Shown: positions 51,370 through 60,872, counted from the first letter of the stretch. The stretch is DNA of 64,000 bases from Billgrantia kenyensis (GCF_013697085.1 NZ_JACEFT010000001.1:62001-126000), one strand, 5' to 3'. The notes: generated by a model not told the origin, from the sequence alone. Program-made: numbers and translations.

Positions 51370-52137
51370 TCACGTCATCTCGCAGCGGGTGTGGTGGGGA
51401 AGCAGGAGCTCTACGGCACGTTCATGATCGCTGCTCAGGCGCTTCTGGATCAGGGCGAGACCGCCCAGGCAGATGCGATGCTCATCGCCATCGCCAAAGG
51501 CCATGCGCTGCGAACAGGTGGGGTAGAAACGGTACTTGAGCAGCGGCGAGACGGGGAGCACGGCTTGCTGCTGCTCCTGGCTGCCCTGGAAGCCTGACGC
51601 GGCGAGGGCCTGGTCAAGCTCCTCGAAGCGACTCCCGAGCCGCTCGCAGTCAAAGCCGGCGTGGTGCACGCTCGGGCCCATGACCGAAAGCCATCCGGCG
51701 AGAGGATGGGCTTCGTAGAGCATCTCGTAGTCGTCCCAGTCGGGCATCGGCCACGGTCGGCCTCGACTCAGCAGGTTCTTGCCGCGAGTATCCCGGGGGT
51801 GAGTCTGGCTTACCAGCCGAGTCAGTGACTCCCGAGGGACTCGCGACAGTGCGCCAAGCTGCAGCTCCGCCAGTACCAGCCAGGTGCTGTCCTCGGGGGG
51901 AGCCAGCAGACAGACGAGCAGGCCACGATCCGCCATGGCATAGCGGTGCACGGGTCGATAGCCAAGATGCCCGAGCGTTGGCAGCAGGTCCTGGGTAGAG
52001 AAGGGGGCCTGATTCAGGGTAACCAGGGTGAGATACTCGACCGGCGCATCTGTCGGCCACAGGCGAAGCATCCCCACATCGGGATGATGGTGAATGTAGT
52101 CCAGCCACAATTGCTGGAGGAATTCTTCCCTTTGCAT
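51370..52137 (-). CDS. DUF1338-like protein
   Basis: The 255-residue protein starts MQREEFLQQLWLDYIHHHP and contains GHLGYRPVHRYAMAD, VLAELQL and HHAGFD, a layout that matches the short DUF1338 family (relatives of the 2-oxoadipate dioxygenase HglS). Two likely metal ligands (Glu in AELQL, His in HHAGFD) are present. The first His of the usual DHVAxRT motif seems replaced (EYLTLVT). Function is unknown. It is a single gene, with the DnaA-box pair after its stop. Confidence 0.6.
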   Translation of the reverse strand: MQREEFLQQLWLDYIHHHPDVGMLRLWPTDAPVEYLTLVTLNQAPFSTQDLLPTLGHLGYRPVHRYAMADRGLLVCLLAPPEDSTWLVLAELQLGALSRVPRESLTRLVSQTHPRDTRGKNLLSRGRPWPMPDWDDYEMLYEAHPLAGWLSVMGPSVHHAGFDCERLGSRFEELDQALAASGFQGSQEQQQAVLPVSPLLKYRFYPTCSQRMAFGDGDEHRICLGGLALIQKRLSSDHERAVELLLPHHTRCEMT

Positions 52138-52290
52138 CGTGCCGTTCCTTATGGTGTACGGATGCGCCTATGCATTAGACCTCAGTATAGGGGCTGGCCT
52201 GGAACGGCTTTCAACGCGGCAAGGACGTTAAACGGGCAATGAACGCTATGGGCCGGGACGCTGCCCGGCATTGGCAGTAGGTAGCGGCAC

Positions 52291-52551
52291 TCAGGCCAGC
52301 AAAGCGTTATCGCGCACGTACTGGTCGAACTCGGTGAAACCGCCGACATGCTGCTGGTCGACGAAGACTTGCGGTACGGTGGAAACGGGCTTGCCGATGG
52401 TTTTTTCCAGATCGGCCTTGCTGATGCCCTCGGCCCAGATATCCACGTAGCGATGTCCCTCGATCGCACTGCTGCTCTCCAGCTGCTCGGCGAGCTGCTG
52501 TGCACGTACGCAGAAGGGGCACCCGGGGCGGCCGAAGATCACGACGAACAT
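52291..52551 (-). CDS. grxA: Glutaredoxin, GrxA-type
   Basis: The 86-residue protein has the active-site motif CPFC in GRPGCPFCVRAQQLAE and the later cis-proline and GSH-binding block STVPQVFVDQQHVGGFTEF. Size and motifs match E. coli GrxA, whose active site is CPYC. It reduces ribonucleotide reductase and other disulfides with glutathione. ATG 52551 has CAGGAG upstream; a TTG 9 bases earlier is possible. Confidence 0.88.
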   Translation of the reverse strand: MFVVIFGRPGCPFCVRAQQLAEQLESSSAIEGHRYVDIWAEGISKADLEKTIGKPVSTVPQVFVDQQHVGGFTEFDQYVRDNALLA

Positions 52552-52673
52552 AGAAGACAACTCCTGAAGGGTGATGAGCTGGCGCCATTGTGACGGATAG
52601 CCGTGTCCAGGGCCAATAGAAGACCGCTAGGGCGTCGATTGCTACCTGCTATGGCCAGCCGCAGCAAGGGATT

Positions 52674-53495
52674 TCAGTAGGAGTTGAGTTCGTCGGCATC
52701 GGCTGCACGTAGCAAATCACCAAGCTCGGCGTGAATTTCGGGCGCACTGATCAGCAGGTTCTCTCCGTAGAGATCCTCCGGTATGCCACTGGGGCAGGGG
52801 TAGAGATGGCCTGTGCGTGCTCCGGCTTCCCGGGCAATCAGCACCCCGGCGGCAAAGTCCCAGGGCGAGACGCTCTCGTAGTAGGCATCGAGCCGCCCGC
52901 AGGCCACATCGCACAGGTCGAGTGCGGCCGAACCATTGCGCCGCACGTCCTGGCAGTGCTCGAGTACCGCCATCAGGCGCCGCAACAGCGGTGGTCGGCT
53001 GTCACGGCGGTAGGGGAAGCCGGTGGCGACGAGGCAGCGTTGCAGGTTGGTGGTGCGACTGGCATGGATCGGCTTGCCGTTGCACCAGGCGCCCTGGCCA
53101 TACAGCGCGGTGTAGGTTTCACCGAGAAAGGGGGCGTGTACCACGCCGAGACGCGTCTTGCCCTCGCTGACCCAGGCAATGGAGACGGCGACGTGGCGCA
53201 GCCCATGGGCGAAATTGACGGTACCGTCTATCGGATCGATGACCCACAGCGCCTCGGCCGTTCCCATCACCGTACGATCCGGGGCAAGCTCCTCGCTGAG
53301 CTTGAGCTCGCCGGGCAAGTTGGCATCAAGATGCTGGCTGATCAGGGTGTCGACGGCCACGTCCACGTCGGTGACCAGTTCCTGGCCATGCTTGAGCTGC
53401 TGGTTGAAGGCCTGGCTCTGCCTGGCGGCGATGATTTTCTCGCCGGCATCCCGGGCAATGGTCACGGCAAGCTCGAGTCGCTGTTGAGGGAGCAT
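52674..53495 (-). CDS. Inositol monophosphatase family protein
   Basis: The 273-residue protein has the metal-binding motifs of the family: SEELAPD, DPIDGTVNFAHG and, near the C-terminus, SPWDFAAGVLIAREAGA. Family members hydrolyse inositol phosphate, fructose-1,6-bisphosphate or 3'-phosphoadenosine-5'-phosphate; the exact substrate is open. I chose the start at 53495, preceded by GAGGA at 7 bases; 53516 is an alternative. Confidence 0.85.
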   Translation of the reverse strand: MLPQQRLELAVTIARDAGEKIIAARQSQAFNQQLKHGQELVTDVDVAVDTLISQHLDANLPGELKLSEELAPDRTVMGTAEALWVIDPIDGTVNFAHGLRHVAVSIAWVSEGKTRLGVVHAPFLGETYTALYGQGAWCNGKPIHASRTTNLQRCLVATGFPYRRDSRPPLLRRLMAVLEHCQDVRRNGSAALDLCDVACGRLDAYYESVSPWDFAAGVLIAREAGARTGHLYPCPSGIPEDLYGENLLISAPEIHAELGDLLRAADADELNSY

Positions 53496-53591
53496 GGAGG
53501 ATTCCTCGTCGCGCATTGACCTGCCAGAATAGCAGGCGTAAGGCAGCTTGCCGAACGGCTGCCGCCGCTCATGCGCGAGAAGGAGGCTCGG

Positions 53592-54026
53592 ATGCTCGCC
53601 CCCACCCCTGATCAGTACCAACGATTGAACGAAATGGCCCAGGCCTGGAAAGCCCGCCTTGAAACCGATGCGGAGGCTCCCACGGGTAACCCGCGGCTTG
53701 ACGTCGATGCCCTCTGTTTTCAGGTCTGTCCCGACGGCGGTGAAGAGTCGCCGGGGCCGAACTTTCTCGCCGGTGCACTGATAAGCCCGGCTTCATTGTC
53801 GCTGGTGCTGTTTCCGGTTTTCGCGAGCGCCACGGCGCCGGATGTCGGCGAGCGCCGCGTCTTCGCGCTGCCTTCGGGCCGCTACCCCTTCGTCGCCGAA
53901 GTGCTGGAGCAGGGCCTCTGGCTGTGGCGCTGCCCGCTGCTCGACGACCTGTCCGACCTGGAATCCCGTGAGGAGGGGAGTCGACTCGCCCAGCGCCTGA
54001 TGAACAAGGTCATGAGCCCCACCTGA
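53592..54026 (+). CDS. HybE-like [NiFe]-hydrogenase assembly chaperone family protein
   Basis: The 144-residue protein shows the HybE/HupJ pattern: NFLAGALISPASLSLVLFP, FALPSGRYPF and LWLWRCPLLDDLSDL, close in order and spacing to family blocks NFLVG-TPW-LVLLP, FPSG and CSLFSPM. HybE-type proteins help mature the hydrogenase small subunit. No hydrogenase gene is in this window, so the role is unknown. ATG 53592 has AGGAGG at 5 bases. Confidence 0.55.
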   Translation: MLAPTPDQYQRLNEMAQAWKARLETDAEAPTGNPRLDVDALCFQVCPDGGEESPGPNFLAGALISPASLSLVLFPVFASATAPDVGERRVFALPSGRYPFVAEVLEQGLWLWRCPLLDDLSDLESREEGSRLAQRLMNKVMSPT

Positions 54027-54154
54027 GCATGAGCTTCACCCGAGCATGAGCTTTACCCGAGCGTAGTAAGACTTCCGGTGGGCTGGTGCCGGTTGCGTTA
54101 CCGGTCTTATGCTGGGAATTCGAGTCTTCCATTGTCGTGTAGAAGGAATTACCC

Positions 54155-54928
54155 ATGAGTAACGCAACGAGTTCCGTGCCCCGTGTCGCCCTGGTGACCG
54201 GAACCGCAAGCGGAATTGGTGAGGCCGTGGTGCGACAGTTTCGCGAACTCGGTCATCAGGTGCTGGCGGTCGACTTCAATGAGCAGGCCAAGGAGAAGGC
54301 TGATGCCATCGGGGCCGCCTTCTTCCAGGCCGACCTGGCTGACGGCGAGGCCTGCAAGGCAGCCGTGGCCGAAGCCGTCAAGCGCTTCGGGAAAGTCGAC
54401 ATCCTGGTCAACAACGCCGGCATCCAGCACGTCTGCCCGATCGAGGATTTTCCCGAGGCCAAGTGGCGCCAGATCATCGATCTGATGCTCACGGCGCCCT
54501 TCCTGCTCTCCCAGGCCGCCTGGCCTTCCATGCGCGAGAATGGCTGGGGGCGCATCGTCAATATCGCCTCGGTGCATGCTCAGGTCGCTTCCCCGGGCAA
54601 GTCGGCCTATATCAGTGCCAAGCACGGCATGATCGGACTGACCAAGACCGCCGCGCTGGAGGGCGGCCCCCAGGGCATCACCGCCAATGCCATCTGCCCG
54701 GCCTATGTGAAGACGCCACTGGTGGAAAACCAGATCGCCGACCAGGCCAGGCTGCACAACATGGACGAGCAGGAGGTGGTGGAGCAGATCATGCTCAAGA
54801 ACGCTGCCGTCAAGCGCCTGATCGACCCGCAGGAGGTGGCCGGACTGGTGGCCTACCTGGCCTCGGATGCGGCAGGCGCTGTGACGGGTTCGAGCTGGAA
54901 TATCGATCTTGGTTGGACGGCCCAGTGA
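54155..54928 (+). CDS. 3-hydroxybutyrate dehydrogenase (SDR family)
   Basis: The 257-residue SDR has the NAD motif TGTASGIGEAV at residue 14, NNAGIQHV, the catalytic Ser in ASVHAQVASPGKSAYISAKHG (part) and the YxxxK pair. The sequence around HAQVASPGKSAY and the C-terminal WNIDLGWTAQ is typical of bacterial 3-hydroxybutyrate dehydrogenases, which convert 3-hydroxybutyrate to acetoacetate with NAD. The scoAB genes nearby would activate that acetoacetate. AAGGAA precedes ATG 54155. Confidence 0.88.
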   Translation: MSNATSSVPRVALVTGTASGIGEAVVRQFRELGHQVLAVDFNEQAKEKADAIGAAFFQADLADGEACKAAVAEAVKRFGKVDILVNNAGIQHVCPIEDFPEAKWRQIIDLMLTAPFLLSQAAWPSMRENGWGRIVNIASVHAQVASPGKSAYISAKHGMIGLTKTAALEGGPQGITANAICPAYVKTPLVENQIADQARLHNMDEQEVVEQIMLKNAAVKRLIDPQEVAGLVAYLASDAAGAVTGSSWNIDLGWTAQ

Positions 54929-54980
54929 GAGCCTGCGCCAATTTTTGCCTTGCTACCCACAGGGAAGTGGGAAGTGCGTT

Positions 54981-54999
54981 GGCCCGTCGGGAACGGGCC
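54981..54999 (+). terminator. Stem-loop downstream of the 3-hydroxybutyrate dehydrogenase gene
   Basis: A perfect 7-bp stem (54981-54987 with 54993-54999) with a 5-base loop begins 52 bases after the stop. No T-tract follows. It lies between convergent genes. Confidence 0.45.
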
Positions 55000-55065
55000 T
55001 AGCCCTGACTTTCGCTCGCTGCGTTTTCGCATCAGGCTCGCGATATCGAAAATCAACTGGGGTGA

Positions 55066-55605
55066 TTATCGTCGCACCGGGCGTTTCTGCAGTTTGCGTT
55101 GCAGGGTGCGGCGGTGCATGCCCAGGGCGCGGGCGGTGGCGGAGATGTTGCCGTCGTGCTCCTGCAGCACCTTCTGGATATGCTCCCAGGCGATGCGGTT
55201 GATCGAGGGCGGGTTGTCGGCCACTTCGGCGTCGGGGTCGCCCTCTGCCCGCTCCAGCGCGGTGAGGATCTCGTCGGCATCGGCGGGTTTGCAAAGGTAG
55301 TTGACGGCGCCGAGCTTCATTGCCTCCACCGCGGTGGCGATGCTGGAGTAGCCGGTCAGCACCACGATGCGACAGTTGGGCACGATGTCGAGCAGCTCCG
55401 GCAGCAGCTTCAGGCCCGAACTGTGCTCCAGCTTCAGGTCCAGGGTAGCAAGCTCGGGGCGGTGACGGCGGGCCAGGCTCAGTGCCTGCTCCGCATCGTG
55501 CGCTACCAGGACCTCATAGCCTCGCTTGGCCAGGGCGCGCGAGAGTACGTGGCAGAACATTTCGTCGTCATCGATGACCAGCAGGCGTGTATCAGTGTCT
55601 TGCAT
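55066..55605 (-). CDS. regA: RegA/ActR/PrrA-type response regulator
   Basis: The 179-residue protein has a receiver domain with phosphoacceptor D56 (acidic pair DDD 12-14, Thr84, Lys106) and a C-terminal Fis-type helix-turn-helix (HIQKVLQEHDGNISATARALGM, part; MHRRTLQRKLQ). This compact layout is that of RegA/PrrA/ActR (RoxR) regulators, which respond to redox state and control respiration. It lies 14 bases downstream of the kinase gene in the same transcript, the usual pair. Confidence 0.88.
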   Translation of the reverse strand: MQDTDTRLLVIDDDEMFCHVLSRALAKRGYEVLVAHDAEQALSLARRHRPELATLDLKLEHSSGLKLLPELLDIVPNCRIVVLTGYSSIATAVEAMKLGAVNYLCKPADADEILTALERAEGDPDAEVADNPPSINRIAWEHIQKVLQEHDGNISATARALGMHRRTLQRKLQKRPVRR

Positions 55606-55619
55606 GGTGACCTCGTCGC

Positions 55620-56882
55620 TCAGGGCTCACTGTGCGGCAGGATCACTTCGGTCAGCGTCCCCCCGTCAGGGTGATTATACAGGCTTACGCCACCACCGAA
55701 GCGGTTGATGGTGGCGTGAGTCAGGAACAGTCCGATCCCGAGCCCCTTGCTCTTGGTCGACACGAAGGTTTCTCCCAACTGGTCGGCGATCTCCAGGGTC
55801 ACGCCGGGGCCGTGGTCGCGGATATCGATGACTACCTCTTCGCTGTTCCAGTCCAGGCGGATGCCGATGTCGTCGGGATTGGCATCCGCCGCGTTATTGA
55901 GCAGGTTGGTGATGGCCTGGTCCAGGGTGTTGTCCACCTTGAGCCAGGGCGTGCCGCGCTGATCGGCAATCTCGAGTCGATGGCTGACGTCCGGACGCAG
56001 TACCAGCCAGCGCTGCACCACGCCTGGCAACCATTCGCGGGCATCGCACATCTCTGGCTCGGCCATGCGCCGGCGGTCGGCGCTCTCCACCAGATGTCGC
56101 AGGTGAGACTTGCATACGTCCACCTGGCGTCGTAGCAGTTCGATGTCCTGGGTCAGCTCGGGGTCGTCGCGGGCATCGTCACGCATTTCACTGAGCAGCA
56201 CCGCCATGGTGGAGAGCGGTGTGCCGAGCTCATGCGCGGTACCCGCCGCCTGAGTGGCCACCGCGACGACCTGTTCATTGCGCAGCGCTGCCTCGCGGGT
56301 CTGGGAGAGGGCCTGTTCGCGAGTGCGCAGGGCGTGGGCCATCTTGAAGATGAAGAAGGTCACCAGGCCTGCCGACAGGGCAAAGTTCACCCACATGCCC
56401 AGCACATGCAGATTGACGCCGACCATTTCATGGTAGTGAGCGAACTGCGGCACCGGATGATAGACCCACATCAGCAGCGTATAGGCCGCCATGGAAACCG
56501 AGGCGACGATCCAGGCGAAGCGCCAGGGTAGAGTAGCGGCGGCGATGGTCACCGGCACGAGGTAGTAGTTGATGAAGGGGTTGTTGGAGCCGCCGGTGAG
56601 GTAGAACAGCAGCGTGAGTCCGACGATGTCCGCCAGCAGATGCAGGACGTACTCTGTATGGCTGACCGCCCACTGACGCCCAAGGCGCCACCAGGTGAAG
56701 AGGTTGACCATGCCCATGCAGACGATGACACCGATCACCGCGGGAACCTCGAGGTCGAAGTGCAGCAGCTCCACGCCGACGATGGCGGCAATCAGAAAGC
56801 CGGTCCAACTGATGCCGCGCACGATGGTCAGGCGTACCAGGTTGCGGCTGGGCGTCGATAACGGCAGGGGCGTGGCTGGCAT
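55620..56882 (-). CDS. regB: RegB/PrrB-type redox-sensing histidine kinase
   Basis: The 420-residue kinase has about six membrane helices (residues 20-185), the quinone-sensing heptapeptide GGSNNPF (97-103), the phosphoacceptor H217 in GTAHELGTPLSTM, a Cys257 (DVCKSH) that corresponds to the redox-active Cys of RegB, and a HATPase domain with NLLNNAADANP and STKSKGLGIGLFL. RegB autophosphorylates when the quinone pool is reduced. I chose 56882, preceded by GGAG; 56939 is possible. Confidence 0.9.
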   Translation of the reverse strand: MPATPLPLSTPSRNLVRLTIVRGISWTGFLIAAIVGVELLHFDLEVPAVIGVIVCMGMVNLFTWWRLGRQWAVSHTEYVLHLLADIVGLTLLFYLTGGSNNPFINYYLVPVTIAAATLPWRFAWIVASVSMAAYTLLMWVYHPVPQFAHYHEMVGVNLHVLGMWVNFALSAGLVTFFIFKMAHALRTREQALSQTREAALRNEQVVAVATQAAGTAHELGTPLSTMAVLLSEMRDDARDDPELTQDIELLRRQVDVCKSHLRHLVESADRRRMAEPEMCDAREWLPGVVQRWLVLRPDVSHRLEIADQRGTPWLKVDNTLDQAITNLLNNAADANPDDIGIRLDWNSEEVVIDIRDHGPGVTLEIADQLGETFVSTKSKGLGIGLFLTHATINRFGGGVSLYNHPDGGTLTEVILPHSEP

Positions 56883-57064
56883 GGGGGCTCCATCGATTCG
56901 TTCTTTGCCTATCATACCGTGTCGCCTGACCACGGGCATGCAGGCGCCGGGCGTCGAGCTTTTACGGCCGCTGGCCTACACCTGGGCGCGGCAAATCCGT
57001 AGAATGCGTGCCAACCCACACACACGCACCCTTGCCGGTGCCACACACGACGAATTCGAGACTG

Positions 57065-58654
57065 ATGTCAGCTGCCGATCTGGCCCGTGAAGTCGGGCTG
57101 CGTAGAACCTTTGCGATCATCTCGCACCCCGATGCGGGCAAGACCACCATCACCGAGAAGATGCTGCTGTTCGGGAACGCCATCCAGCTTGCCGGCTCGG
57201 TGAAGAGCAAGCGCAGCGACCGGCATGCTACCTCCGACTGGATGAAGATGGAGCAGGAGCGCGGCATCTCGGTGACCACCTCGGTGATGCAGTTCCCCTA
57301 CGGCGGCCGCATCGTCAACCTGCTCGACACCCCGGGCCACGAGGACTTCTCCGAGGATACCTACCGCACCCTCACCGCGGTGGACTCGGCGCTGATGGTG
57401 ATCGACGGCGCCAAGGGCGTCGAGGCGCGCACCATCAAGCTGATGGAGGTGTGCCGCCTGCGTACCACGCCGATCCTCACCTTCGTCAACAAGATGGACC
57501 GCGACATTCGCGACCCCATCGAGGTGATGGACGAGGTGGAGACGGTGCTCAATATCCACTGCGCGCCGATGACCTGGCCGATCGGCATGGGGCGCCACTT
57601 CAAGGGCGTCTACCACCTCTACAACGACGTGATTCATCTCTACACCCAGGGTCAGGGCAGCCGCATTCCCGACGACAAGCGCATCGAGGGGCTCGACAAT
57701 CCCGAGGTGGACGAAGTGCTCGGTGCCGAACAGGCCGAGGAGCTGCGCATGGAGGTGGAGCTGGTACGCGGCGCCTCCCACGAGTTCGACCTCGAGGCCT
57801 ATCGGCGCGGTGAACTGACGCCGGTCTACTTCGGTACCGCCATGGGCAACTTCGGCGTGCGCGAGATGCTCGATGGCTTCGTCGAACATGCGCCGCCGCC
57901 GCAGGTGCGCGAGACCGATACCCGTAGCGTCGAGCCCGAGGATGCGCGATTCACCGGCTTCGTGTTCAAGATCCAGGCCAACATGGATCTCAAGCACCGC
58001 GACCGTATCGCCTTCCTGCGGGTCTGTTCGGGCAAGTACGAGAAGAACATGAAGATGCGCCACGTGCGCATCGGCAAAGAGGTCAAGATCGCCGACGCCC
58101 TGACCTTCATGGCCTCCGATCGAGCCCACGTCGAGGAGGCCTGGCCAGGCGACATCATCGGCCTGCATAACCACGGTACCATCCAGATCGGCGATACCTT
58201 CACCATGGGCGAGGACATGCGCTTCACCGGCATTCCCCACTTCGCCCCGGAGCTGTTCAAGCGCGTCCAGCTCAAGGATCCGCTCAAGCTCAAGGCGTTG
58301 CAGAAGGGCCTGCAGCAGCTCTCCGAAGAGGGTGCCACGCAGCTGTTCCAGCCGCTGGACAACAACGACCTGATCCTCGGCGCCGTGGGTACCCTGCAGT
58401 TCGACGTGGTCGCTCACCGTCTCAAGGAGGAGTACAAGGTCGACTGTGTCTACGAGCCGGTCAACGTCCAGACCGCGCGCTGGGTCTATTGCGACGATGC
58501 CCGGAAGCTGGAGGAGTTCAAGCGCAAGGCGAGCGCCAACCTGGCTCTGGATGGCGGCGGCTACCTGACCTACATTGCCCCCACGAGGGTCAACCTGCAG
58601 ATGACTCAGGAGCGCTGGCCGGAGATACGTTTCGCGGCGACCCGCGAACACTAG
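57065..58654 (+). CDS. prfC: Peptide chain release factor 3
   Basis: The 529-residue translational GTPase equals E. coli RF3 in length. It has G1 [16 protein letters not shown]3 [14 protein letters not shown] and G4 NKMDRD, then domain II and the C-terminal domain. RF3 releases RF1 and RF2 from the ribosome after peptide hydrolysis. ATG 57065 gives the standard [18 protein letters not shown]; the frame stays open to 57008 without support. Confidence 0.96.
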   Translation: MSAADLAREVGLRRTFAIISHPDAGKTTITEKMLLFGNAIQLAGSVKSKRSDRHATSDWMKMEQERGISVTTSVMQFPYGGRIVNLLDTPGHEDFSEDTYRTLTAVDSALMVIDGAKGVEARTIKLMEVCRLRTTPILTFVNKMDRDIRDPIEVMDEVETVLNIHCAPMTWPIGMGRHFKGVYHLYNDVIHLYTQGQGSRIPDDKRIEGLDNPEVDEVLGAEQAEELRMEVELVRGASHEFDLEAYRRGELTPVYFGTAMGNFGVREMLDGFVEHAPPPQVRETDTRSVEPEDARFTGFVFKIQANMDLKHRDRIAFLRVCSGKYEKNMKMRHVRIGKEVKIADALTFMASDRAHVEEAWPGDIIGLHNHGTIQIGDTFTMGEDMRFTGIPHFAPELFKRVQLKDPLKLKALQKGLQQLSEEGATQLFQPLDNNDLILGAVGTLQFDVVAHRLKEEYKVDCVYEPVNVQTARWVYCDDARKLEEFKRKASANLALDGGGYLTYIAPTRVNLQMTQERWPEIRFAATREH

Positions 58655-58703
58655 CCATCATCCCTTCGTCAGGGACGACGAGGGAGCTGCCAAGGAGAGC
58701 GAC

Positions 58704-59483
58704 GTGCTGATCGATGCTCACTGCCATCTTGACTTCGAGGCCTTCGACGACGACCGCGAGGCGATGTTCGAACGTGCCAGGGCGGCCGGCGTCGGCCATT
58801 TCCTGGTGCCCGGTACCACACGCGAACGCTGGCCTGCGGTGCTGGCGCTGGGCGGACGTGACGACGTGCATATCAGCCTCGGCCTGCACCCCTATTTCAT
58901 GCATGAACACGGCGATGGCGACATAGAGGCGCTGGCGCACCTGCTGGACGAGCATCCCGAGGTGCGGGCGCTGGGCGAGTGCGGCATCGATGCTCGCTAT
59001 GAAGACACCCTGGACGAGCAGTGGCAGCTGTTCGATGCCCAACTGCGCCTGGCCAAGGCGCGCCGGTTGCCGGTGGTGATCCACTGCGTGCATGCCAATG
59101 ACAAGGTCTCCAAGCGGCTGCGCCAGCTCGACCTGCCTGCAGGCGGCCTGATTCACGCTTTCGCCGGCTCGCCGGACCAGGCCTGGAAGTTTCTCGATCT
59201 CGGCTTCGTGGTGGGGCTGGGCGGTGCGGTCACCTACGAGCGCGCCCAGCGCCTGTGGCGCGCAGTGAAGAGCCTGCCCGAGGATGGCTTCGTGCTGGAG
59301 ACCGACAGCCCCGACATGCCGCTGTGCGGCTACCAGGGGCAGCGCAACGAGCCGGCGCGGATCGTTCAGGTTTGCGAGATGGTGGCCAGGCTACGCGGCA
59401 AGACGCCCGAGGCGGTCGCCGCGCAGAGCACGGCGACCGCTGAGCGAATCTTCGGTTTGGATCTGGGCGAGGGCGAGTCTTAG
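58704..59483 (+). CDS. TatD-family metal-dependent hydrolase/DNase
   Basis: The 259-residue protein has the TatD motifs DAHCHLD, GECGIDARY, HCVHAND and ETDSPDMPLCG with all expected metal ligands. TatD-family enzymes are 3'-5' DNases and some are D-aminoacyl-tRNA-like hydrolases; the exact role is open. GTG 58704 is preceded by AAGGAGAG. It follows prfC by 49 bases and ends overlapping the convergent ygfZ by 4 bases. Confidence 0.85.
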   Translation: MLIDAHCHLDFEAFDDDREAMFERARAAGVGHFLVPGTTRERWPAVLALGGRDDVHISLGLHPYFMHEHGDGDIEALAHLLDEHPEVRALGECGIDARYEDTLDEQWQLFDAQLRLAKARRLPVVIHCVHANDKVSKRLRQLDLPAGGLIHAFAGSPDQAWKFLDLGFVVGLGGAVTYERAQRLWRAVKSLPEDGFVLETDSPDMPLCGYQGQRNEPARIVQVCEMVARLRGKTPEAVAAQSTATAERIFGLDLGEGES

Positions 59484-60520
59484 GCGCCGCCCTGGGCCAG
59501 ACTTTCAGGATCGAGCCTTTCGATCGGGTAGGGCAGCGGCAGTGGCGTCACGCTACGATCCTCGATGCTGAGCGGGCCGATCTCCTCGCGGGTGGTGAGC
59601 ACGGCGAGCAGCTCGACGCCACCCTCGTTGTCGAGCTCCGCGGCGATCACTTCCCCGGCGCTCTTGCCGTTCGCGTCGACGATGGCGCTGCCCAATGCCG
59701 GCAGCGGCTCGCCCTCGAGCCGACAGTGTGCCAAGCGCTTCTTCACCTGGCCGCGAAAGTGTGCACGAGCTACCACCTCCTGCCCGGTATAGCAGCCTTT
59801 CTTGAAGCTGATGCCGCCCAGCGCCTCCCAGTTGATCATCTGCGGCAGCAGGGCGTCCTGGTGGGCAGCGGTGAGCCAGGCGAGCCCGGCCCGAATGTCC
59901 TGCAGGCACCACTCGGCGTTGCCGACCAGGGCCGCCTCGTCGGCCAGGGCGCTGGCCGTTGTGGCAGCCTGCTCCCGGGGCAGGCAGATCAACACGCGTG
60001 GCTGTGGCCCGGGATGGGCCAGCAACTGGCGCTCTTCGTCGCCGGCCTGGTGCCACAGGCTGGGGGCTGCAATGTCGAGATGCCTGGCCGCGGCGGCAGG
60101 CGCGTCGGTACCGATCAAGCCCAGCAGGGCCAGGTCGTCGCGAAGTGCGAGCTCGCTCTTGTAGAACGGGGCGAACTTCTTCAGGTGATCGCGCAGCGGC
60201 TCCACCAGGTCACGGTGCAGGATCAGACGGTAGCGCTCGGGGCTGATGCGCAGCAGCTGGGCGTTGGCCAGCATGCGTCCCTTGGCGTTGCAGAAACAGG
60301 TCAAGGGCGCGAAGTCACCTTTGGCCAACTCGACCTGAGCGCTGGTCTGTCCCTGCAGCAGCTTGTCGGCACCCGTGCCGACCACGTCGAGTATCGCGAG
60401 GTGGACGAGCGGCGTCACCTTGACGTTCGCCACGGCCTGCTGGCCTGGCTTGCCGATCTCGAACTCGACCCGTGAATCGCTCGTACGGCGCCCCTCCAGG
60501 GCAGTTGTCCAATCACTCAT
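59480..60520 (-). CDS. ygfZ: Folate-binding tRNA-modifying protein YgfZ
   Basis: The 346-residue GcvT-like protein has the signature KGCYTGQE (residues 241-248, conserved C243). YgfZ uses folate to help maintain iron-sulfur enzymes such as MiaB. The N-terminal half has the GcvT-fold pattern (LDVVGTGADKLLQGQTS). It is convergent with the TatD gene, sharing four terminal bases. Confidence 0.9.
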   Translation of the reverse strand: MSDWTTALEGRRTSDSRVEFEIGKPGQQAVANVKVTPLVHLAILDVVGTGADKLLQGQTSAQVELAKGDFAPLTCFCNAKGRMLANAQLLRISPERYRLILHRDLVEPLRDHLKKFAPFYKSELALRDDLALLGLIGTDAPAAAARHLDIAAPSLWHQAGDEERQLLAHPGPQPRVLICLPREQAATTASALADEAALVGNAEWCLQDIRAGLAWLTAAHQDALLPQMINWEALGGISFKKGCYTGQEVVARAHFRGQVKKRLAHCRLEGEPLPALGSAIVDANGKSAGEVIAAELDNEGGVELLAVLTTREEIGPLSIEDRSVTPLPLPYPIERLDPESLAQGGA

Positions 60521-60658
60521 TATGCCTGTGGCTCCAGGTCGTCATGTCGGGGGTGTATCGTTCGGTATGCGGGCGGCGAGGGCGGATTGCAAGCGGTGTC
60601 GCACCGCAACGCTCATGTTAGACTGCTTATTACCTTATTCCACGGTAAGGAGTCATGC

Positions 60659-60856
60659 ATGCCGCATCAGTCGCTCGATTTCACCGGTGTGGAAAATGCC
60701 GAGCAGGTCAATCGAATAACCACGGCCCTGATGATGGTCGACGGGGTCGAGAGTGCCGAGGTCGGGCGTCACGGCGCGGACGTCGAGGGGCGTGTCAGTA
60801 GAGATGAGTTGATTCGTGCCGTCGAGGCGCTGAAGCTGCCCATCGAAGTCAAGTAA
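60659..60856 (+). CDS. Small HMA-like protein without CxxC
   Basis: The 65-residue protein (MPHQSLDFTGVENAEQVNRITTAL start, part) has the beta-alpha-beta pattern of heavy-metal-associated domains (GVESAEVGRHGADVEGRVS, ELIRAVEALKLPIEVK), but the metal-binding CxxC loop is replaced by GVENAEQV. Metal binding is therefore unlikely. ATG 60659 has AAGGAG at 7 bases. It ends 16 bases before osmC, so the two are probably cotranscribed. Confidence 0.7.
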   Translation: MPHQSLDFTGVENAEQVNRITTALMMVDGVESAEVGRHGADVEGRVSRDELIRAVEALKLPIEVK

Positions 60857-60872
60857 CCCTGGGGAACGATTC

